NCBI RefSeq assembly: GCF_013911085.1
Contig: NZ_JACERN010000024.1
Coordinates: 98,744-162,743 of the forward strand
Origin: Aquitalea aquatica
GTDB taxonomy: Bacteria > Pseudomonadota > Gammaproteobacteria > Burkholderiales > Chromobacteriaceae
Length of the DNA: 64,000 bases
Reading direction: 5' to 3'
Below the pieces are notes generated by a model, which searched no databases, had not been told where the DNA came from, and worked only from the letters and a program-made list of their open reading frames with translations. Shown here piece by piece: positions 34,805 through 43,087 of this stretch; within the stretch, counting starts at the first letter, position 1, and every line of letters starts with the position of its first letter. A program made the translations under genes and the position numbers.

Positions 34805-36082
34805 ATGCAGCGTCGCCAGTTCATCCACGCCCTTGCCGCCGTATCCGCCAGCAGCCCCCTGTTGCTGGCTTCTGCCACCGCCCGTGCCGCCAGCGGCAAA
34901 GTCACCGTGCCGCTGGATGCTGCGCGCTGGTCGCCGCGCAATGCACAACGGCTGCAATTGCTGCTGAGTCAGCATGGCAGCGCCAGCGCAGCTTACCGTG
35001 CCGATCGCAAGCCGTATGCGGTGTTCGATTGGGACAACACCTGCATCATGAACGATTGCGAAGAAGCGCTGCTGATGTACCAGATCAACCATCTGCAATA
35101 CAAGCTGACGCCGGATGAGTTCGCCCGGGTGTTGTGGCGCGATGTGCCGGATGAAACTTTCATGGCCGATTACAAAACGGTAGATGGCAAGCCGGTGCGT
35201 ATGGCGGATATTGCGGCGGATGTCGAGTCCGATTACCGCTGGCTGCATGCCAATTACCAAGGGCTGGCCGGTAGTCGCAGCCTGGAGGAGATCCAGGCCA
35301 GCGACCAGTTCAAGGATTTTCGTGCCAAGCTTTACTTCATGTATGACGCCATCTGTGACAGCTTCCCGCTGGAAATCGGCTACAAGTGGATCATCTACTT
35401 CTACAAAAACATGAGCCCGGTGGAATTACAGGCCATGGCCTTGGCTTCCAACAAGGCGGCACTGGGCGATGGCCTGCGCAAGGTGCGCTACGAAAGCCCG
35501 CGCAGCCTGCCGGGCAAGGCCGGCGTGGTGGCGGATACCCATTTTCACGGCATTCGCGTGCACGAGGAAATCCGTGGCCTGATGCATACCTTGCGTGCCA
35601 ACGGGATTGATGTGTATGTCAGCACCGCGTCTATTGACGATGTGGTACGGGTGTTTGCCGGGCATGAAGATTTTGGCTACGGGGTGCCGGCGGAAAACGT
35701 CATCGGCCTGCGGCTGGACATGGCCGATGGCAAATATACCGACCGCTATCTGCCGGGCTGGCATTTCAACTGGGGCCCGGGCAAGACCGTGGGCATTCGC
35801 CAGCAGCTGCAGGCGAAAAAGGGCTATGGCCCCATCCTGGTGGCAGGCGACAGTGATGGCGATGCCTGGATGTTGCGCGATTTTGCCGATACCTCGGTGG
35901 GACTAATTGTGAACCGCATGAAGAAAGGCGAGATTGGTGCCGATAGCAAACTGGCGGCCGAGCAGCTGGGACAGGCTCAGGCTCGTTTCATTCTGCAGGG
36001 ACGGGACGAAGGCACCGGCCTGATGCTGCCGGATGAAAAGTCGCTGAAATACGGCAAGAGCGAGCGCAAGCTGCTGGCCTGA
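34805..36082 (+). CDS. Exported HAD-superfamily phosphatase (phosphorylcholine phosphatase-like)
   Basis: 425 aa. N-terminus MQRRQFIHALAAVSASSPLL looks like a Tat signal with cleavage near ARAAS. HAD motif I is FDWDNTCIMND (nucleophile Asp and DxDxT form), motif II VYVSTASIDDVVRVF, motif III/IV region ILVAGDSDGDAWMLRDF. A large cap lies between motif I and motif II, as in PchP-type periplasmic phosphorylcholine phosphatases of Pseudomonas. It likely dephosphorylates a small phosphoester in the periplasm; choline phosphate is a guess by family. It is divergent from the DeoR regulator, and its leader has a hairpin. Confidence 0.82.
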   Translation: MQRRQFIHALAAVSASSPLLLASATARAASGKVTVPLDAARWSPRNAQRLQLLLSQHGSASAAYRADRKPYAVFDWDNTCIMNDCEEALLMYQINHLQYKLTPDEFARVLWRDVPDETFMADYKTVDGKPVRMADIAADVESDYRWLHANYQGLAGSRSLEEIQASDQFKDFRAKLYFMYDAICDSFPLEIGYKWIIYFYKNMSPVELQAMALASNKAALGDGLRKVRYESPRSLPGKAGVVADTHFHGIRVHEEIRGLMHTLRANGIDVYVSTASIDDVVRVFAGHEDFGYGVPAENVIGLRLDMADGKYTDRYLPGWHFNWGPGKTVGIRQQLQAKKGYGPILVAGDSDGDAWMLRDFADTSVGLIVNRMKKGEIGADSKLAAEQLGQAQARFILQGRDEGTGLMLPDEKSLKYGKSERKLLA

Positions 36083-36104
36083 GCCGCCGCTGCCTGCTGC
36101 CCAT

Positions 36105-37142
36105 TCAGCGGCGAAGCCAGATGGCGCGGTAAGCTTGCTGATAGGGCAGGGCTGCGTCGATATCCTGATTACCCAGCTGTTGCAGCAAGTCGCGGGTGAC
36201 CAGGATGGGCTTGCTGACATAAGCACTGGGCTTGGCTCCGGCAAAGGCCCGGTTCATTTCATCGGCCAGTTGCCAGCCCTGTGCACCCAGCGGTTCGGCC
36301 ACGGTGGCCAGTTGCTGTGACAAGCCGGCGCGGATGCGGTGAATGGCTTTGCTGGAGCCATCGCCGGCCGACACATTGCGGATGTCTGCCCGCCCAGCAT
36401 GCAGCAAGGGGTAGTTCATCTCATCAAAATAAACATCGTTGATGGCCAGGGTGTGGGTCCAGCGTCGTCCGTGACGCTGGTTCAGCTCCTTCACCACGGC
36501 ATCCATGCGCTGGTCGGCATGATTGAGTGGCAGGTTTTGTACCTCCAGCATCTGGCAGCCGCTACAGTGCTGGATCAGCTGTTGCATGAAGCGGGTTTTG
36601 GCATTGGCAATGTCAAAACGCGCGTCATTGAAAATCACCACCCCCGCCTTGCCGTGGCTGTCCTGGATCACATGCTCGGCAGCGCGGCGCGCCACGGCCA
36701 GCGGGTCGCTGCTGACATTGAAAAACAGCCCCGGCACTACGCCGGGTTGGGCGGCGGCATGCCAGCCTACCAGTACGATGCGTGCACGCTGTGCTGAGGC
36801 GATTTCGGCTGCCAGATCGCTGGCCTGAAAACCACCCAGAATGATGCCATCGCTGTGCGAGGCCATGGCTTCGGCAAAACCCTTGCGCAGCAAAGCGCTG
36901 CTGCCCTGCGCATCCACCACCTTTATTTGCCAGCCCAGCAAGCCGGCCGCACTGGCAAAACCGCGATAACTGCCGGCGATGCCACCATTGCGCAAATCCT
37001 GTGCGATGAAAGTCACCTTGTGCACGCCACCCTGGCGGCCAGGGCCGTCACGCGGGCCATCCCAGCTTAGTGCCTGAGGCGGCGCTGCTTGCGCCAGTCC
37101 CAGTGCAAACAGCAATAGTAAGCCCGGTATTTTCATCGCCAT
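36105..37142 (-). CDS. Periplasmic sugar-binding-like protein (type 1 PBP fold)
   Basis: 345 aa. Signal peptide (MAMKIPGLLLLFALGLAQAA), mature N-terminus APPQALSWDG. The body has type 1 periplasmic-binding features: KVTFIAQDLRNGGIAGSYRG, SDGIILGGFQASDLAAEIAS, ARIVLVGWHAA, and NDVYFDEMNYPLLHAGRADI. It resembles ABC sugar/autoinducer-binding proteins, but no permease or ATPase gene is adjacent. It may serve a distant transporter or act as a sensor. Convergent with the phosphatase gene, 22 bp apart. GGAAAG precedes ATG 37142; an ATG two codons later is also possible. Confidence 0.75.
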   Translation of the reverse strand: MAMKIPGLLLLFALGLAQAAPPQALSWDGPRDGPGRQGGVHKVTFIAQDLRNGGIAGSYRGFASAAGLLGWQIKVVDAQGSSALLRKGFAEAMASHSDGIILGGFQASDLAAEIASAQRARIVLVGWHAAAQPGVVPGLFFNVSSDPLAVARRAAEHVIQDSHGKAGVVIFNDARFDIANAKTRFMQQLIQHCSGCQMLEVQNLPLNHADQRMDAVVKELNQRHGRRWTHTLAINDVYFDEMNYPLLHAGRADIRNVSAGDGSSKAIHRIRAGLSQQLATVAEPLGAQGWQLADEMNRAFAGAKPSAYVSKPILVTRDLLQQLGNQDIDAALPYQQAYRAIWLRR

Positions 37143-37310
37143 GGCAACTTTCCGGCTGCAGGGCCAGTGTGTCGGTCGGAATCGGGAAGCAGGGCAGCCG
37201 TGGCTACCCGATCAGTTGATGCTGATCTGCTGTCATTTTATACAGTAATCCAGCATTGAAAGCCTTTATGTTGATTGCATTTGCGTCAGCGCAGGAAGCT
37301 GCAATGCAAA

Positions 37311-37331
37311 ACCGCCCGGCAAGCGGGCGGT
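37311..37331 (-). terminator. Intrinsic terminator of the thiolase gene
   Basis: Minus-strand hairpin ACCGCCCG-CTTGC-CGGGCGGT followed by TTTTGC. It lies 25 bases after the thiolase stop codon. Confidence 0.8.
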
Positions 37332-37355
37332 GTGCAGGCGGCGAAAGGGGAGGAT

Positions 37356-38537
37356 TTACAGTCGTTCGAAAATGACTGCAATACCCTGGCCACCGCCGAT
37401 GCACATGGTGGCGAGGGCATAGCGGCCCTTGATGCGCTGCAGCTCGTACAGGGCCTTGGTGGCGATCACGCCGCCGCTGGCACCCACCGGATGGCCCAGT
37501 GCGATGGCTCCGCCATTGGGGTTGGTCTTGTCGGCGTGCAGGCCCAGCGCCTTGCTCACTGCCAGCGACTGTGCGGCAAAGGCTTCGTTCGATTCGATCA
37601 CGTCGATCTGGTCCAGGCTCAGCCCGGCACGCTGCAGTGCTGCCTGGGTGGCCGGAATCGGGCCTTCACCCATGATGTGGTTGGGTACGCCACACACGGC
37701 ATAGGACACGATGCGGGCCAGCGGCTGGTGGCCGGCGGCTGCGGCGGCATCTGCGGCAGCCAGTACCAGGAAGGCGGCACCGTCATTGATGCCTGAGGCA
37801 TTGCCGGCGGTGACCGAGCCGTCTTTCTTGAAGGCCGGTTTCATCTTGGCCAGTGCGTCCAGCGTGGTGGCGCGCGGATGTTCATCGGTATCGAATACCA
37901 CTTCGCCTTTGCGGGTCTGGGTGACGATGGGGACGATCTGAGACGCGAAACGGCCATCCGCGATGGCGGCAGCGGCACGCTGCTGCGAGGTCAGCGCGAA
38001 GGCATCCTGTTCTTCGCGGGTCAGCTGCCATTTGTCGACCAGGTTTTCTGCGGTGATGCCCATGTGGCCGACGCCGAAGGGGTCGGTCAGTGCGGCGGTC
38101 ATCATGTCGATTGCCGTGGCATTGCCCATGCGCGCACCGCTGCGCAGTTGCGGCAGCAGATAACCGGCGCGCGACATGACTTCGACCCCGCCGCCAATGG
38201 CGTAATCACAGTCGCCCAGCATGATGGCCTGGGCGCTGGACACCACGGCTTGCAGGCCAGAACCACACAGGCGGTTTACCGCCATGGCAACCGATTCCAT
38301 CGGCAGGCCGGCTGCAATCGAGGCCAGGCGGGCTACGTAGGCGTAACGCGCTTCGGTGGGAATGCAGTTGCCCACGGTAACGTGGTGGATGCGCTCGGCC
38401 GCCACGCCGGAGCGGGCAATGGCTTCCTTCATGACCAGACCACCCAGTTCGGCCGGCTCCAGGTGGCTGAGCGCACCGCCAAAGGTACCAATGGCAGAGC
38501 GCACCGCACTCAGTACCACGATTTCGCGTTGTTTCAT
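37356..38537 (-). CDS. Acetyl-CoA acetyltransferase / beta-ketothiolase (BktB-like)
   Basis: 393 aa from ATG 38537 with GGGAG 9 bases upstream. A complete thiolase: nucleophile C91 in VNRLCGSGLQAV, H349 in ALGHPVGASGG, and C379 in MCIGGGQG. Sequence style (REIVVLSAVRSAIGTFGGAL, ending GQGIAVIFERL) closely recalls Cupriavidus BktB. It condenses or cleaves acyl-CoA and acetyl-CoA, serving either polyhydroxyalkanoate precursor supply or fatty acid/ketone degradation. No phaB or phaC gene is adjacent. An AraC regulator gene sits just upstream on the same strand. Confidence 0.93.
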   Translation of the reverse strand: MKQREIVVLSAVRSAIGTFGGALSHLEPAELGGLVMKEAIARSGVAAERIHHVTVGNCIPTEARYAYVARLASIAAGLPMESVAMAVNRLCGSGLQAVVSSAQAIMLGDCDYAIGGGVEVMSRAGYLLPQLRSGARMGNATAIDMMTAALTDPFGVGHMGITAENLVDKWQLTREEQDAFALTSQQRAAAAIADGRFASQIVPIVTQTRKGEVVFDTDEHPRATTLDALAKMKPAFKKDGSVTAGNASGINDGAAFLVLAAADAAAAAGHQPLARIVSYAVCGVPNHIMGEGPIPATQAALQRAGLSLDQIDVIESNEAFAAQSLAVSKALGLHADKTNPNGGAIALGHPVGASGGVIATKALYELQRIKGRYALATMCIGGGQGIAVIFERL

Positions 38538-38626
38538 CTTCTGTTTCTCCCGTTTTGTGCTGCTTGTGCAGTGCATCAAATGTGCCTGCCAACGATACCA
38601 GCGTCCCCCGGGCTTTGCCAGCCGTC

Positions 38627-39529
38627 CTAGCTACCCGCAGCCGTGGCCAGGCGCTGGATTGCCTCGCGTGGCGGCAGCCCGAACAGGCGCTTGAATTCGC
38701 GGCTGAACTGCGATGGGCTGGCATAACCCACGGCATAAGCCGCCTGGCTGATGTTGTGACCATCTTGCAGCAATAAATGGCGTGCCTGATGCAGGCGGGT
38801 GTTTTTCAGGTACTGGATGGGCGCATAGCCAGTGACGGCCTTGAAGCTTTCATGAAAAGCACTGCTGCTCATGCCGGCCAGTTCGGCCAGCAGGGCCACG
38901 CTGAGCGGCAAGGCGTAATGGCGGTGAATGTGCTCGATGCTGCGTTGGATCTGGCGCAGCCGTCCATGACGGGCAAACAGCGCCCGTAGGGTTTGTCCGG
39001 CATCTGCCAGCAGGATGCGGTAGAGGATTTCCCGCACGATGTCCGGCCCCAGAACCCGGCTTTCCTGCTCCTGCTGCAGGCTGTGCAGCAAACGCAGCGC
39101 CGCCTCCTGTAGTTCTGCAGTCATGGCGCAAAGCAGCATACCTTGTGGCTTGCCGCTGGTTCTGGGCTGGGGTGGGTCGTCCATCAGCCGCAGTAGCTGA
39201 TCTAGCAGGCTGGGATCGATGCGTATCACCAGTGCCAGCAGGTGCTCGCCTTGCCGCAGGCTGGTATCGCATTCGAACTGCATGGGGGTGGCCACCACCA
39301 GGCAATGCGCGGGGTCGACACTGAGCACCTGTTCGCCCAGATAGCCACGCTGGCAGCCCTGGCCCACGATGACCACGCTGGCCTCATGCAATACCGGGGT
39401 AGGGGGGCTGTCGCTGTCCTGGCGTAGCAGGCTGACACCGTCCAGCCGGCTGGGGTGCCAGCCTGGCTGCGCTGCCAGTTGCAAAATACGGCTGGCCAGA
39501 TCGATTGCCTTGTTCGCAGTCATCATCAT
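38627..39529 (-). CDS. AraC-family transcriptional regulator
   Basis: 300 aa. The N-terminal AraC_N cupin-like domain (LLRQDSDSPPTPVLHEASVV, VIVGQGCQRGYLGEQVLSVD) is the type found in YqhC-like regulators. The C-terminal double HTH (about 200-295) has HYALPLSVALLAELAGMSSS, FHESFKAVTGYAPIQYLKNT and the second HTH ISQAAYAVGYASPSQFSREF. Three ATGs lie in a row; the third (39523) has the better spacing to GGGGA. It precedes the thiolase gene on the same strand by about 90 bp. YqhC-type regulators respond to aldehydes; that is only a family hint. Confidence 0.92.
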   Translation of the reverse strand: MMMTANKAIDLASRILQLAAQPGWHPSRLDGVSLLRQDSDSPPTPVLHEASVVIVGQGCQRGYLGEQVLSVDPAHCLVVATPMQFECDTSLRQGEHLLALVIRIDPSLLDQLLRLMDDPPQPRTSGKPQGMLLCAMTAELQEAALRLLHSLQQEQESRVLGPDIVREILYRILLADAGQTLRALFARHGRLRQIQRSIEHIHRHYALPLSVALLAELAGMSSSAFHESFKAVTGYAPIQYLKNTRLHQARHLLLQDGHNISQAAYAVGYASPSQFSREFKRLFGLPPREAIQRLATAAGS

Positions 39530-39832
39530 TCCCCTTCTCTCACGGCCAGCACGATAGCGGCGCTGTACGGCACCTTATGGCTACCCGGCTCGCTCGTCCG
39601 CGACATGGCTTTGCGTGCGGTGCCTGCCGGGAACTGCCGTCGCCGGTAGTGGCTGCTGTTCAGTGGCAAAACGCGTAGGAATAGGCAAGGGTGGCGGAGT
39701 TTGTGTACTTGTTCTGCTCTGCCCGATCTTCTACATTGCCTGCATTGGGTATTTTATTTACTACAGTTTAAATCGATTGCGAAGTCAATACCGGTGTGCA
39801 GGGCAGCTGGCAAGCCGATAAAGGGTCCGGGC
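39530..39832. other. Intergenic region between divergent AraC and DJ-1/PfpI genes
   Basis: About 300 bp without a gene. The left two thirds are GC-rich with no ORF or repeat that I can support. The right third is AT-rich and contains the promoter candidate at 39745-39773. No terminator-like hairpin is visible. Confidence 0.6.
39745..39773 (+). promoter_or_regulatory. Promoter candidate for the DJ-1/PfpI gene
   Basis: TTGGGT (39745-39750), 17-base AT-rich spacer, then TTAAAT (39768-39773). It lies about 60 bp before ATG 39833 with nothing else in between. Confidence 0.35.
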
Positions 39833-40525
39833 ATGAAAAAAATACTGATGGTGGTGACCAGCTTTGAAAAATATCCGCAAACAGCCAGGGCCTGTGGGCT
39901 ATGGCTGGGGGAAGCCGTCCATTTTGTCAGTCGGGTAGAAGCGGCGCGCTATGAAGTGGACATTGTCAGTCCGCGTGGTGGTTATACGCCGATTGATCCG
40001 CTCAGCCTGGCCCTGGCCGACGAGCTGGATTGGGAGTGGTATCAGAACAAGAGCTTCATGAACCGGCTGGGCAGCACGCTGAAACCCGCTGCGGTGAATC
40101 CGCAAGACTATGCCGCCATCTATTACGCCGGCGGTCACGGTGCGGTGTGGGATTTTCCGGACAATACCGCGCTGCAAGCCATTGGCCGGCAGATCTACCA
40201 GCAAGGTGGGGTGGTCAGCGCGGTGTGTCACGGTGTGGCTGGCTTGCTGAATATCCGTCTGGACGATGGCAGCCTGCTGGTCGAAGGCAAGCAGATGAGC
40301 TGTTTTTCCAATACCGAGGAGCGGCTTTCCGGGTTGGCGGGGCAGCTACCCTTTCTGCCAGAAAGTGAACTGGTCAAGCGTGGTGCCAGCTACCACAAGG
40401 CGGTGGAACCATGGGAGCCATGTGCGTTGGTCGACCAGCGTGTTCTCAGCGGGCAGAACCCGGCTTCAACCGCGAGGCTGGCCGAACTATTACTGGAGGC
40501 ATTGCGCACGCATTCCTGGCCGTGA
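39833..40525 (+). CDS. DJ-1/PfpI-family protein (type 1 glutamine amidotransferase-like)
   Basis: 230 aa. Alpha/beta flavodoxin-like fold typical of Hsp31/YajL/PfpI: ILMVVTSFEKYPQ, conserved Glu in GLWLGEAVHF (E27), DYAAIYYAGGHGAVWDFPDN, and the nucleophile elbow SAVCHGVAGLLN with C132 and H133. Length and the DWEWYQNKSF insertion place it near the Hsp31-like or glyoxalase III branch. It probably detoxifies methylglyoxal or repairs glycated molecules in the cytosol; this is a family inference. It is followed by a small monooxygenase-like gene on the same strand. Confidence 0.9.
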   Translation: MKKILMVVTSFEKYPQTARACGLWLGEAVHFVSRVEAARYEVDIVSPRGGYTPIDPLSLALADELDWEWYQNKSFMNRLGSTLKPAAVNPQDYAAIYYAGGHGAVWDFPDNTALQAIGRQIYQQGGVVSAVCHGVAGLLNIRLDDGSLLVEGKQMSCFSNTEERLSGLAGQLPFLPESELVKRGASYHKAVEPWEPCALVDQRVLSGQNPASTARLAELLLEALRTHSWP

Positions 40526-40599
40526 TGCCCGACCGGTGCTGTGTCGGCGTAAGATAGGTCTGTTCCGGCCCGTGGCCGCAGTCAGCACAAGGAATCGTC

Positions 40600-40890
40600 A
40601 TGAGTGTATTCATCTTTGCCACCCTGCAATGCCAACCAGAAACCACTGCCGCAGTGTGCGCGGCCATGCGTGACATGCAGCAAGCCAGTCGGCAGGAGCC
40701 CGGCTGCCTGCAATACCAGGTATTGCAGGCGACTGATCAGCCCCATGTGCTGCATGTGTTCGAGGCCTATCAGGATATGGCGGCAGTCGAGGCACACCGG
40801 GCGGCGGCACACTATCTGGCTTATCGCGAGTGGGTGGCGGACAAGCTGGCCGCGCCGGTTGAGATAAAGCTGTTGCAGCCGCTGGACTGA
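40600..40890 (+). CDS. Antibiotic biosynthesis monooxygenase (ABM) domain protein, putative quinol monooxygenase
   Basis: 96 aa, a single ABM (dimeric alpha-beta barrel) domain like YgiN: IFATLQCQPETTAAVCAAM, QQASRQEPGCLQYQVLQATD, VLHVFEAYQDMAAVEAHRAA and the terminal AAHYLAYREWVADKL. Family members oxidise quinols or act in redox stress. AAGGA precedes the ATG. It lies 74 bp after the DJ-1-like gene on the same strand and ends at a strong terminator, so the two probably share a transcript. Confidence 0.88.
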   Translation: MSVFIFATLQCQPETTAAVCAAMRDMQQASRQEPGCLQYQVLQATDQPHVLHVFEAYQDMAAVEAHRAAAHYLAYREWVADKLAAPVEIKLLQPLD

Positions 40891-40907
40891 CCAATGGCTC
40901 AGCTGTG

Positions 40908-40934
40908 ACAAGGCCCGCTTACCGCGGGCCTTGT
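40908..40934. terminator. Bidirectional terminator
   Basis: Perfect 11-bp arms ACAAGGCCCGC/GCGGGCCTTGT with a 5-base loop (TTACC). It lies between the convergent ABM gene (plus) and the MFS sugar-acid transporter (minus). Confidence 0.85.
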
Positions 40935-40956
40935 CATTGGTGTTGCGCTTGCTTCA

Positions 40957-42264
40957 TCAGCGACGAGCGGGCGCTACTGGCGGTTCTGCAATGGCTTCGA
41001 TCCGTCCCAGCAGGAAGACAAAGGCCAGCATGCCAATAATCAGCATCACCCCGGCCACCAGGAAAGCATTGGTAAAGGAGTGGGTGCTGCCCACGATATA
41101 GCCGGTGACGATGGGGGCTACCGCGCCCATCATGTTGTTGGCGAAGTTCATGATGCCGCCCACCGTGCCGGTGCCGCCATGCGGTGCAATCAGCGAGGGC
41201 AGCGACCATCCCACCGGTGCAGCAGCCGCCAGCCCGCTGAGCGCGATGGTGATCCAGATGATGGCGATGACCGGGTCGCTGGTGGTGGTCGCACCGAAAA
41301 CTGCCAGTCCCAGCAGCATGCCGCTCAGCAGCACGCCTTTGCGCACAAGCGTTTCATCGTGACCACGGGCAATCAGGTGGTCGATCAGCCAGCCGCCTAC
41401 CAGCAGGTCGGACAGGGTGGCGAATATCCACGGGATGGCGGCATAGCTGGCTGATTTCAGAATACTCATATGCATGGTCTGCACCAGATAGCCGGGCAGC
41501 CAGGTCAGAAACAGGTAGAACACATAGCCATACGCAGCGAAACCGATGGACAGCCCCCACACCTTGCGCTGCCGCAACAGGTAAGCCAGCATGGCCAGCG
41601 ATCCGCTCTGGCCCACGCCCTCGGGCGTGGCTCCGCCGTCCACGATATGGCGGTATTCCTCTGCCGACAGCTTGCTGTCCTGGCTTGGATCACGATAGAT
41701 CAGGGTGAAGGCGACGAAGTAGGCCACGCTGAGCAGGGCCGTGAGGCCAAAGCCCCAGCGCCAGCCCAGATGGACCACGGTGAGCGCCACCAGCGGCACG
41801 CCGATTACATTGGAAAACTTGGCGGCAGCATCAAAAATCGCCGTTGCCATGGCCCGTTCGCGACGCGGGAACCAATAGCCGGTGGCCTTGGCGCTGACCG
41901 GAAAGCCTGGTGCTTCCGCCACACCCAGCAGGGCGCGTGCCAGGAAAATACCGCCAAAGCCGCCGGCACAGGCGGTCAGCGTAGAGGCCACTCCCCACAG
42001 CAATGCTCCCCAGCGTCCCACCCGGGTAACACCGAAGCGATCCAGAATCATGCCTGTTGGAATCTGCAGTAGCGCATAAGTCCAGAAAAAGGCACTGAAC
42101 AACAGGCCCAGATCGCTGTTGGACAGATGAAATTCCTGTTGCAGCTGCGGGGCGGCCACCGACAGGCTGATGCGGTCGAAATAATTGACCAGTACGCCAA
42201 TGCCCAGCAGGCCACCAATGCGCCAGCGCCGTTGCGGCATGGTCGTGGAGTGGAGTGTTGTCAC
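40957..42264 (-). CDS. MFS transporter, anion:cation symporter (ACS) family, likely sugar-acid uptake
   Basis: 435 aa from a GTG at 42264, with AGGAG 7 bases upstream. Twelve helices; ACS-type features include NYFDRISLSVAAPQLQQEFH, the LDRFGVTRVGRWGALLWGV region and FLARALLGVAEAPGFPVSAK followed by WFPRRERAMATAIFDAAAK. ACS carriers import glucarate, galactonate, hexuronates and related sugar acids. It is 28 bp downstream of gluconokinase on the same strand, so gluconate or a close relative is the probable substrate. Confidence 0.9.
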   Translation of the reverse strand: MTTLHSTTMPQRRWRIGGLLGIGVLVNYFDRISLSVAAPQLQQEFHLSNSDLGLLFSAFFWTYALLQIPTGMILDRFGVTRVGRWGALLWGVASTLTACAGGFGGIFLARALLGVAEAPGFPVSAKATGYWFPRRERAMATAIFDAAAKFSNVIGVPLVALTVVHLGWRWGFGLTALLSVAYFVAFTLIYRDPSQDSKLSAEEYRHIVDGGATPEGVGQSGSLAMLAYLLRQRKVWGLSIGFAAYGYVFYLFLTWLPGYLVQTMHMSILKSASYAAIPWIFATLSDLLVGGWLIDHLIARGHDETLVRKGVLLSGMLLGLAVFGATTTSDPVIAIIWITIALSGLAAAAPVGWSLPSLIAPHGGTGTVGGIMNFANNMMGAVAPIVTGYIVGSTHSFTNAFLVAGVMLIIGMLAFVFLLGRIEAIAEPPVAPARR

Positions 42265-42292
42265 CTGAATTCTCCTTGTTAAGGATGTGTTG

Positions 42293-42802
42293 TTATTTGT
42301 CTTGAACCAGCTGTGGCAGCAGCTGCTGCAACAGGCTGTCTACTGGCTGGCTGACATCGCAGCGGATGCAGCTTTCATCGGCAGCCGGCTCTTCCAGATC
42401 GTGGAACTGGCTGTCCAGCAGAGTGCCGGGCATGAAATGGGCGCTGCGTGCAGCCATGCGCTCGGCAATCAGCGCTTTGCTGCCGGCAAGATGAACGAAC
42501 AGCAAATTCGCATCGCCACGGCGCAAGGTGTCGCGGTAGCGACGCTTGAGTGCCGAGCAGGCCAACACCATGGGTTGGCCCTGGGCCACACCTGTGGCCA
42601 ACCGTTGTGCCAGCAGCTCCAGCCAGCTCGCACGGTCGGCATCGGTCAGCGGAATGCCGGCTGCCATGCGTGCAATATTCTCAGCCGGGTGATAGCTGTC
42701 GCCTTCGATGTAGCTGGCGTTGAGTGCATTGGCCAGGGCCAGGCCCAGGCTGCTTTTGCCGCAGCCTGCTACCCCCATGACCACAATATTGGGAATATTC
42801 AT
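42293..42802 (-). CDS. gntK: Gluconokinase GntK
   Basis: 169 aa from ATG 42802, which fits the usual GntK length; a frame extension to 42877 runs through both operators and is unlikely to be used. P-loop GVAGCGKS (residues 10-17), then GDSYHPAENIARMAAGIPLT, CSALKRRYRDTLRRG, and the C-terminal ADESCIRCDVSQPVDSLL. It phosphorylates gluconate to 6-phosphogluconate for the Entner-Doudoroff or pentose phosphate pathway. No ribosome-binding site precedes the ATG because the palindromic operator directly abuts it, suggesting a leaderless or unusual start. Confidence 0.92.
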   Translation of the reverse strand: MNIPNIVVMGVAGCGKSSLGLALANALNASYIEGDSYHPAENIARMAAGIPLTDADRASWLELLAQRLATGVAQGQPMVLACSALKRRYRDTLRRGDANLLFVHLAGSKALIAERMAARSAHFMPGTLLDSQFHDLEEPAADESCIRCDVSQPVDSLLQQLLPQLVQDK

Positions 42803-42816
42803 GTTAGCGCTAACAT
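42801..42816. promoter_or_regulatory. LacI/GntR-type operator 1 (perfect palindrome)
   Basis: ATGTTAGCGCTAACAT, a perfect 16-bp palindrome with the central CG typical of LacI-family sites. It overlaps the gntK start codon by two bases. The neighbouring LacI-family gene at 43088-44113 is the obvious regulator. Confidence 0.8.
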
Positions 42817-42855
42817 ATTGCAGTGAAAGAAAGCCGCCGAAGCGGTGAGTGCGGG

Positions 42856-42871
42856 ATGTTAGCGCTAACAA
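42856..42871. promoter_or_regulatory. LacI/GntR-type operator 2
   Basis: ATGTTAGCGCTAACAA, 15 of 16 bases identical to operator 1. The centres are 55 bp apart, close to five helical turns, which would allow looping by a repressor tetramer or paired dimers across the gntK promoter. Confidence 0.75.
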
Positions 42872-43087
42872 ATTCATGGCAGCAACGTCTTTTCATGCTG
42901 CATGGCAGCAGAGCATGCTGGTTCAGTCTGCAGATGGTGGGGCGCTTAGCCTACGGCGGGTGGTTTGTACGGTTTTTTGTAGATGAAAGCACATTGGAAT
43001 CAATGGCTTGACTTGTAGGTGCGGCTAGCCTGGGTTGGCTGGTGGACGGGAAAAGGACTGTGGCGCAGGCCACCACAGCCGCTGTGC

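Noticed and set aside
37878-38630. 250-codon open frame antisense to the thiolase gene
   Set aside because: Low-complexity Gly/His/Gln translation and full overlap with an intact thiolase; a shadow frame.
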